This document shows positions 44,830-50,316 of a stretch of 50,316 nucleotides of DNA, piece by piece. Origin of the DNA: Burkholderiales bacterium (GTDB taxonomy: Bacteria > Pseudomonadota > Gammaproteobacteria > Burkholderiales > SG8-41); contig JAURHM010000020.1 in NCBI GenBank assembly GCA_030833315.1, positions 1 to 50,316 of the forward strand, given 5' to 3'. Within the stretch, counting starts at the first letter, position 1. Every line of letters starts with the position of its first letter. A model generated the notes under the pieces. That model saw only the letters and a program-made list of their open reading frames with translations, did no database searches and had not been told where the DNA came from. The position numbers were made by a program, and so were the translations under genes.

Positions 44830-45204
44830 CTACCAGGAATGAATCACCCACATCGGTGGCCGGAGTCCGAGGTCATGGGATTCCTGGCGGGCGAATTTGC
44901 CGTCGCCACGCTCATCAATCAGGTAATAGGGCCGGCCATGGGGCGGCGTCACCTTGACCATATAGAGCTTGCCGCTGATGCGGTACTCCTCGACGCTGTC
45001 TTCGCCGCGCTTGAGAATCGTCACCTGCGGTTCCAGCGCCGGATCCAGTTCAAAGCCCGGCGGAGGCGGCGGCGGTTCGGGGATCGGCTGTGCCTTCAGG
45101 CGGTCCTGCGCGAAGGCGGACGGCACGACAGGCAGTGCGACCGCGAAGGCGGCGAGGAGAAGGGCCAGTGGGGCCAGTTGGGTCAGTTGCAGAATGCGTC
45201 GCAT
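44830..45204 (-). CDS. DUF2782 exported protein
   Basis: 124 residues with a signal peptide (LTQLAPLALLLAAFAVALPVVPSAFA, cut before QDRLKAQ). After a proline-rich stretch with six prolines in a row comes the DUF2782 core: EPQVTILKRGEDSVEEYRI, KLYMVKVTPPHGRPYYLIDE and a final ESHDLGLRPPMWVIHSW. The function of the family is unknown. It is probably periplasmic. It is divergent from polA, a position in which the family recurs in betaproteobacteria, and upstream of thrB on the minus strand. Confidence 0.85.
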   Translation of the reverse strand: MRRILQLTQLAPLALLLAAFAVALPVVPSAFAQDRLKAQPIPEPPPPPPGFELDPALEPQVTILKRGEDSVEEYRISGKLYMVKVTPPHGRPYYLIDERGDGKFARQESHDLGLRPPMWVIHSW

Positions 45205-45275
45205 GGATAACTCCGTTGTTCATGCATTATCCGGTTTTCGCCGGTGTTTTGAAAGGCGGCGCGTATCACGAACTC

Positions 45276-45284
45276 TGCGATAAT
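45276..45284 (+). promoter_or_regulatory. Extended -10 promoter candidate for polA
   Basis: TGCGATAAT matches an extended -10 (TG, one base, GATAAT) 55 bases before the polA ATG. No good -35 is placed at 17 bases, consistent with an extended -10 type. Confidence 0.4.
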
Positions 45285-45339
45285 CGGCGCGATTCCGGGC
45301 GGCTGCCGCCGCCGCAAATTCCAGTGGCCATGGTCCTGC

Positions 45340-48054
45340 ATGAAAACCCTGCTCCTCGTCGACGGTTCCTCCTACCTTTACCGCGCCTTCCACGCCATCC
45401 GCGACCTGAGCAACAGCCGCGGTGAGCCGACCAACGCGATTTACGGCGTGCTCAACATGCTGCGCCGCCTGCACAAGGATTACCCCGCTGAATACAGCGC
45501 TTGCGTGTTTGATGCCAAGGGTAAAACCTTCCGCGACGACCTGTATCCGCAATACAAGGCCAACCGGCCGTCGATGCCGGATGAGCTGGCTTCGCAGATT
45601 GCGCCGCTGAAGGAGGCGATTGTGGCGATGGGCTGGCCGCTGATCGAAGTCTCGGGCGTCGAGGCCGACGACGTCATCGGCACGCTGGCACGAGAGGCCG
45701 AACAGGCCGGCATGCGGGTGGTGATTTCAACCGGCGACAAGGACATCACGCAGCTGGTCACGCAGCAGGTCACGCTGGTCAACACCATGTCCAACGAAAA
45801 ACTGGACATTGCCGGCGTCGAGCAGAAATTCGGCGTGCCGCCGGAACGCATGATTGATTACCTGACGCTGATCGGCGATGCCGTCGACAACGTGCCCGGC
45901 GTGCCCAAGGTCGGGCCGAAAACCGCGGTGAAATGGCTGACCCAGTACGGCACCCTCGACAACATCGTCAAGAACGCACCGGATATTGGCGGCGCCGTCG
46001 GCGAGAACCTGCGCCAGTCGCTGGACTGGCTGCCGCAGGCAAAGCAGCTGCTGACCATCAAATGTGATGTTGAATTGCCTTTGCGCATCGAAGAACTTGC
46101 ACCGCAGCCGCAGGATGTTGCAACGCTGGCGACGCTGTTCGACCGTTTCGAATTCAAGACCTGGCGCCGCGAACTGGATGGCGGCAGCGCAGACGCCGCA
46201 ACCGAAGCCGCGCCGGCAGCAGCTGGCGCGCCGCCGCCTGCTGCAGTACCGCGCCATTACGAGACCGTGCTGACCGAGGCGGCGCTGGATGAATGGATTC
46301 AACGCATTGAAGCGGCGACACTGACCGCGGTGGATACCGAGACCACCAGCCTTGATCCGCTGACCGCGGAACTGGTGGGCATTTCACTGGCCGTCGAACC
46401 TGGCCGTGCCGCCTATATTCCCGTCGGCCATGTCTACGCCGGCGCGCCGGACCAACTGCCGCGTTCACGCGTGCTGGAAAAGCTGCGGCCCTGGCTGGAG
46501 AGCGATAAACACGCCAAGCTCGGCCAGCACATCAAGTACGACACGCATATCTTCGCCAACTGCGGCATCACGCTGCGTGGCATTTCGCACGATACGCTGC
46601 TCGAGTCCTATGTGCTGGAAAGCCACCAGCGGCATGATATGGATTCCATGGCGCAAAGAATTTTATCAATAAAAACAATAAGTTATGATGATATCACGGG
46701 TAAAGGCGCGAAACGCATCGGCTTCGAGCAGGTGGCGATCGAAGGCGCCAGCGAATACGCCGCAGAAGATGCCGACATCACGCTGCAGTTACATCAGTCC
46801 CTGTTCCCGCGCATCGCGGACGACGAAAAGCTGAAACACATCTATGCCGACATCGAGATGCCGGTGATGGCGGTGCTGTATACGATGGAACGCAACGGCG
46901 TGCTGCTTGACCAGATGCTGCTGGCCGAGCTGTCGGCCGAGTTCGGCGCGAAAATGATTGACATCGAAGCGCGCGCGCATGCCGAAGCCGGCCAGCCCTT
47001 CAATCTCGGTTCGCCGAAACAGATCCAGGAAGTGCTGTTCGACAAGAAGGGCCTGAAGCCGGTCAAGAAAACGCCGACCGGCGCGCCCTCCACCGATGAA
47101 GAGTCGCTGGCCGAATTGGCGCTGGACCATCCGCTGCCGCAGCTGATCCTCGACTACCGCGGGCTGGCCAAGCTGAAATCAACCTATACCGACAAGCTGC
47201 CTGGCATGGTCAACCGCAGCACCGGGCGCGTGCATACCAGTTACGGTCAGGCCACTGCGGTGACCGGGCGGCTGGCGAGCAGCGATCCCAATCTGCAGAA
47301 CATTCCCATCCGCACCGCGGAAGGCCGGCGCATCCGGGAAGCCTTCATTGCACCGCCGGGTTCGCACATTGTCTCGGCTGACTATTCGCAGATCGAGCTG
47401 CGCATCATGGCGCATATCTCGCGCGATGAAAGCCTGTTGCGTGCGTTTGCCGCGGGTGAGGATATCCACCGCGCGACCGCCGCCGAAATTTTCGGCGTCG
47501 ATGTGAAGGCGGTCGACAACGAACAGCGGCGTTATGCCAAGGTCATCAACTTCGGCCTGATCTACGGCATGTCGGCCTTCGGCCTCGCGCGCCAGCTCAA
47601 TCTCGAACGCGCCGCCGCGCAGCAGTACATGGACCGCTATTTCCAGCGTTACCCCGGTGTTGCCGAATACATGCGGGTGACCCGCGAACAGGCGCACCGG
47701 CAGGGTTATGTCGAAACCGTGTTCGGCCGCCGCCTGTGGCTGCCGGAAATTCACAGCAGCAACGGCAACCGCCGGCAGGGAGCGGAACGTGCGGCGATCA
47801 ATGCGCCGATGCAGGGCACTGCCGCCGACCTGATCAAGATGGCGACTATTCAGGTACAGCAGTGGCTGACCGAACAGAACATGAAGTCGCTGCTGATCAT
47901 GCAGGTGCATGACGAGCTGGTGCTCGAAGTGCCGGATGCCGAACTGTCCACGGTCAAAACCGGACTGCACCGGCTGATGACCGGTGTGGCGCAGCTGGCG
48001 GTGCCGCTGCTGGTCGAAGTCGGTGTCGGACCGAACTGGGATAAAGCCCACTAA
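45340..48054 (+). CDS. polA: DNA polymerase I
   Basis: 904 residues with all three modules. The 5' nuclease domain starts LLLVDGSSYLYRAFHA and has EADDVIGTLAREAE, STGDKDITQLV and LIGDAVDNVPGVPKVGPKTA. The 3'-5' proofreading domain is complete: AVDTETTSLDPL, KLGQHIKYDTHIF and YAAEDADITLQLH give the acidic residues. The polymerase has SADYSQIELRIMAHIS, RRYAKVINFGLIYGMSAFGLA and MQVHDELVLEVPDAE. It repairs DNA and removes Okazaki primers. A short AT-rich stretch (46656-46697, codons such as TTA, TCA, ATA) sits at the exonuclease/polymerase border. It ends at a perfect GC hairpin. Confidence 0.97.
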   Translation: MKTLLLVDGSSYLYRAFHAIRDLSNSRGEPTNAIYGVLNMLRRLHKDYPAEYSACVFDAKGKTFRDDLYPQYKANRPSMPDELASQIAPLKEAIVAMGWPLIEVSGVEADDVIGTLAREAEQAGMRVVISTGDKDITQLVTQQVTLVNTMSNEKLDIAGVEQKFGVPPERMIDYLTLIGDAVDNVPGVPKVGPKTAVKWLTQYGTLDNIVKNAPDIGGAVGENLRQSLDWLPQAKQLLTIKCDVELPLRIEELAPQPQDVATLATLFDRFEFKTWRRELDGGSADAATEAAPAAAGAPPPAAVPRHYETVLTEAALDEWIQRIEAATLTAVDTETTSLDPLTAELVGISLAVEPGRAAYIPVGHVYAGAPDQLPRSRVLEKLRPWLESDKHAKLGQHIKYDTHIFANCGITLRGISHDTLLESYVLESHQRHDMDSMAQRILSIKTISYDDITGKGAKRIGFEQVAIEGASEYAAEDADITLQLHQSLFPRIADDEKLKHIYADIEMPVMAVLYTMERNGVLLDQMLLAELSAEFGAKMIDIEARAHAEAGQPFNLGSPKQIQEVLFDKKGLKPVKKTPTGAPSTDEESLAELALDHPLPQLILDYRGLAKLKSTYTDKLPGMVNRSTGRVHTSYGQATAVTGRLASSDPNLQNIPIRTAEGRRIREAFIAPPGSHIVSADYSQIELRIMAHISRDESLLRAFAAGEDIHRATAAEIFGVDVKAVDNEQRRYAKVINFGLIYGMSAFGLARQLNLERAAAQQYMDRYFQRYPGVAEYMRVTREQAHRQGYVETVFGRRLWLPEIHSSNGNRRQGAERAAINAPMQGTAADLIKMATIQVQQWLTEQNMKSLLIMQVHDELVLEVPDAELSTVKTGLHRLMTGVAQLAVPLLVEVGVGPNWDKAH

Positions 48055-48075
48055 GCGCGGGCTTGTGGCCCGCGC
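48055..48075. terminator. Shared hairpin terminator between polA and the DUF4197 gene
   Basis: GCGCGGGC, loop TTGTG, GCCCGCGC is a perfect 8-bp stem starting at the base after the polA stop and filling nearly all of the 27 bases between two converging genes. No T run follows, but the stem is very stable and could end transcription from both sides. Confidence 0.6.
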
Positions 48076-48081
48076 CGTGGT

Positions 48082-48774
48082 TCAGCGCAACGCGCCGAAG
48101 ACTTTCTTGACGATGTCGCTGGTGGCGCCGACCGGATTCTGGCGGAAGGCCTTTTCCTGTTCGGCGATCATCAGGTACAGCCCGTCGAGGGCCTTGCGCG
48201 TAACATAGGTTTCGATCGTCGCATCGTCTTTTTTCACCAGTCCCAGCGAGGCGCCCTGACCGGCGAAGCTGTTGTATTGCTGGGCGAGGCCGACGCGGTC
48301 AGTGGATTTTTTGACGATGGGCAGAAAGCGCTGGGTCAGCTGCTCCTGGGTGGTGCGGCGGAAATAGTCGGTGGCGGCAGTGTCACCGCCGGTGAGGATG
48401 GCCTTGGCGTCCTGCACCGACATTTTTTTCACGGCATCGACCAGCAGCTGTTTGGCTTCCGGCGCGGCGGCTTCGGCAGCGCGGTTCATCGACAGCACCA
48501 GTTCGTCGGCCTGTTTTTTCATGCCCATCACGCGCAGGCCGCTTTCGATTTTCTGCAGATTCGGTGGCAGCGGAATCTTGACCTTGGCGTTGCCGAAATA
48601 GCCGTTGTCCTGGCCGAGCATTTTCACCGCGGCTGCGGAACCATCGGTCAGCGCCTGTTTCAAACCGCTGACGGCATCGGCATTGCTGAGGTCGGCAACG
48701 CCCGCGGCGGCGGGAAGGGCGATGACCGATGAGCCGATGACAAAGGACAGCAGAAATCCGAGAATACGCAACAT
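48082..48774 (-). CDS. DUF4197 exported protein
   Basis: 230 residues. A signal peptide (LRILGFLLSFVIGSSVIALPAAA) precedes a helical domain matching DUF4197: LSNADAVSGLKQAL, KVKIPLPPNLQKIE, MNRAAEAAAPEAK, MSVQDAKAILTGGDTAATDYFR and, at the end, YVTRKALDGLYLMIAEQEK followed by IVKKVFG. Members are found in the periplasm of many proteobacteria with no known role. I use ATG 48774; an in-frame ATG 21 codons upstream would put extra polar residues in front of the signal. It converges on polA and is divergent from the thioredoxin gene. Confidence 0.85.
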   Translation of the reverse strand: MLRILGFLLSFVIGSSVIALPAAAGVADLSNADAVSGLKQALTDGSAAAVKMLGQDNGYFGNAKVKIPLPPNLQKIESGLRVMGMKKQADELVLSMNRAAEAAAPEAKQLLVDAVKKMSVQDAKAILTGGDTAATDYFRRTTQEQLTQRFLPIVKKSTDRVGLAQQYNSFAGQGASLGLVKKDDATIETYVTRKALDGLYLMIAEQEKAFRQNPVGATSDIVKKVFGALR

Positions 48775-48843
48775 GATGAGGCTCCCCGCGGGCAGATTGC
48801 TGATGGACTTATTGTTCGCCGTTGATACGGATATCAAAAGCGC

Positions 48844-49356
48844 ATGACAAAAACCGGAAACCTGATTTTAGCTGCGGTGGTGGCTGCCGCGATAGCGTTT
48901 GCGGCATTCGCCTTCCTGAATGCGAGGCCGGCCGCGCCGCAGGTGACTTTTGTCTCGCTGCAGGGTGAAAAAATCACCACTGCAGGCCTGCGCGGCAAGG
49001 TGGTGCTGGTCAACTTCTGGGCAACGGACTGCGCCACCTGCGTCAAGGAAATGCCCGAGATCGTCGCCACCCACATGAAATACCGCGACCGGGGTTTTGA
49101 AACCATCGCCGTGGCGATGCGCCATGATCCGCCGAACTATGTGCTGAACTACACCGAGAAAAACGGGCTGCCGTTCAAGGTCGTCTTGGATCCGCTGGGC
49201 GAACTGGCCAAGGCTTTCGGCGAGGTCAAGCTGACGCCGACCACCTTTGTCATTGACAGGCAGGGCAATGTGGTTACGCGGATTCTCGGCGAACCGGATT
49301 TTGCCAGGCTGCAAGAGTTGATTGAGGAAAAACTCAAGGAAATTCGAGGGGCTTAA
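48844..49356 (+). CDS. TlpA-like membrane-anchored thioredoxin-fold protein
   Basis: 170 residues. An N-terminal helix (about residues 7-26) anchors or exports it, followed by a thioredoxin fold with VVLVNFWATDCATCVKEMP, giving the redox pair C63 and C66, and a cis-Pro loop TPTTFVIDRQGNVV. This is the TlpA/ResA/peroxiredoxin-like group, which reduces disulfides or apocytochrome thiols in the periplasm. The ATG at 48844 lies 69 bases from the divergent DUF4197 start. A terminator-like hairpin follows. No cytochrome maturation genes are adjacent, so its target is unknown. Confidence 0.9.
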   Translation: MTKTGNLILAAVVAAAIAFAAFAFLNARPAAPQVTFVSLQGEKITTAGLRGKVVLVNFWATDCATCVKEMPEIVATHMKYRDRGFETIAVAMRHDPPNYVLNYTEKNGLPFKVVLDPLGELAKAFGEVKLTPTTFVIDRQGNVVTRILGEPDFARLQELIEEKLKEIRGA

Positions 49357-49407
49357 AGCAGCCCTTTATTCCCGAGGTTGGGGGCAAACTGCTTTTAAGG
49401 GGTGTTC

Positions 49408-49449
49408 GTTGCAGTTTCGTTGAACAACAAATGCAGCAACCAGTTTTTT
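49408..49449 (+). terminator. Intrinsic terminator candidate after the TlpA-like gene
   Basis: GTTGCAGTTTCGTTG pairs imperfectly with CAACAAATGCAGCAAC around an AA turn, and six T follow (49444-49449). This is the most typical intrinsic terminator in the window. Confidence 0.5.
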
Positions 49450-49487
49450 GTGAGTCCCCGGGCTGTTTAATCTTAAGGAATCCCTGA

Positions 49488-50220
49488 TCAAGTAACTACG
49501 ATAATGCAAAGTAGATGCATGAATGTGCGACTTGATAAAAGTGATGCGGTTTTCGGGGCCAATAAACAGGTCACGAACAGCCGATTGGCGTTCTCAATCA
49601 GGCCCCGGTAGCGCACCTTGGCGAATCGGAAGATGCACTTGATGATCAGAATGCATGCTCGACTTTGGCGCACACCCTCGACTTCGTGGTGTTCTTCGCC
49701 TTCTCGGACTTCCAGGGCGGATGGTTTCGCGTGGCCTTGTGATGGGTAAAGTCGAACGCGTGGGCGGGGGCATGCGCCTTGATGATGTCGGCAGGCCCTG
49801 CGTATGCCGAATCACCCCGGGCACGCGTCTCTGCACCGTGCAGCAGATGCGGCAAGGCCTGGCTGTCATGCGCGTGGGATGCAGTGAATGCCATCGGATG
49901 CATGAGTTTGCTCTGGCTAGCGGTGCCGATGTGCGCTTTCATACTGAAATGCCATTGATTGCCCTTCTTGGTCTGCTGCATCTGCGGATCGCGCGCTTTT
50001 ACCTTGTTCTTGGTCGGGGAGGGGGCGCAGATGATGGTGGTTTCGTCAGGAACCCGCTCGCTACCCAAATCAATACCCGCAAGCTGGCGCATCGACACCG
50101 AATCTTGCAGCGACCCCCCAATCGACGGATCCGGGAGGCTGAACCAGTGTTGCAGACGGTGGATTCGAATCATTCGCTCCAGATCGATCGGCAGCCTCCC
50201 CCCCCCCCCCCCCCCCCTTT
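49488..50220 (-). pseudogene. IS5-family transposase remnant (deleted and frameshifted)
   Basis: The minus strand encodes an IS5-type DDE transposase in pieces. The N-terminal part has LPIDLERMIRIHRLQHWFSLPDP and GIDLGSERVPDETT. It then jumps near 50031-50037 straight to APSPTKNKVKARDPQMQQTKKGNQWHFSMKAHIG. Intact relatives have some 40-50 residues in between, including the first catalytic Asp, so that residue is lost. The second Asp (GDSAYAG) and the Glu (KVEHAF) remain. Near 49650 one base is missing, a TGA follows HAF, and the sequence continues in another frame as KVRYRGLIENANRLFVTC. The N-terminal end runs into a poly-C run. The copy cannot make an active transposase. Confidence 0.85.
50198..50217 (+). 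repeat. 20-base C homopolymer
   Basis: Twenty C in a row fall inside the IS5 transposase reading, where relatives have a short Gly-rich stretch. The next 99 bases lose similarity and carry further runs (eight A, five C). This looks like a read or assembly artefact near a contig edge rather than biology. Confidence 0.85.
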
Positions 50221-50316
50221 GGGTAAACGGGCGCCCGCCAGGTGGAGAGGCCGCGCCCAAAACCAGCGATCCCACCCCCGAAAAAAAACCCTTCGGCGCC
50301 CCGCCCTTGCCTCACA

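Noticed and set aside
49645-49655. TGA after KVEHAF in the IS5 transposase as recoding
   Set aside because: The conserved C-terminus is in another frame; one missing base explains it, and the element is already inactivated by a deletion.
50218-50316. Coding sequence beyond the poly-C run
   Set aside because: No similarity to the transposase N-terminus can be seen and homopolymer runs suggest unreliable sequence.

Overview
The window reads as a chromosomal piece of a GC-rich betaproteobacterium (Burkholderiales-like in the broad sense). Supporting signs are the order leuS-lptE-holA-proA, a thrB/DUF2782/polA neighbourhood, a BPSS1780-type membrane protein, two Bug-type tricarboxylate-transporter receptors, and partial Sox and Kor gene sets. 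No rRNA, tRNA or CRISPR array was recognised. Both edges are insertion-sequence debris (IS3-type on the left, IS5-type on the right). The right edge also carries a 20-base C run and poor-looking sequence, so it may be a contig end.

Layout. 1-2.4 kb: IS3 remnant, Bcr/CflA-type efflux pump, a decayed PAS/receiver gene, rhodanese. 2.5-8.4 kb: metH, an unusual open reading frame joining a CAAX-type membrane protease to a phytanoyl-CoA dioxygenase-like domain, and a degenerate short CobW-like gene. 8.4-16.6 kb: DUF486 membrane protein, mpl, amidase, YqiA-like esterase, RNB exoribonuclease, TonB-like protein, aroE, mtgA. 16.8-21.6 kb: a molybdenum hydroxylase pair (iorAB-like) followed by soxXYZA without soxB or soxCD. 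21.7-26.4 kb (minus strand): korC-korA-korB, a 2-oxoglutarate:ferredoxin/NADP oxidoreductase. 26.7-32.6 kb (minus strand): an apparent catabolic operon described below. 32.7-40.6 kb (minus strand): a frameshifted monooxygenase-like gene, lpdA, proA, holA, lptE, leuS. 40.7-49.4 kb: uvrD-like helicase, BPSS1780-like protein, thrB, DUF2782, polA, DUF4197 and a TlpA-like thioredoxin.

The most notable item is a selenoprotein gene at 30984-31529 (minus). A conventional reading breaks it into two fragments, but an in-frame UGA (31242-31244) sits at the U of a U-G-S-C motif. Reading through it gives a continuous 181-residue protein of the UGSC family. Eleven bases after the UGA there is a perfect 8-bp hairpin with a GUG loop, the size and distance expected of a bacterial SECIS. 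The gene overlaps by 4 bases a 371-residue protein of unknown function. Both lie in a same-strand run of Bug receptor, UGSC selenoprotein, 371-residue protein, FMN-dependent 2-hydroxyacid dehydrogenase, TauD/TfdA dioxygenase and a second Bug receptor. I infer a selenium-dependent route for uptake and oxidation of an unidentified organic acid. The Sec insertion genes (selA, selB, selC, selD) are not in the window and must be looked for elsewhere in the genome.
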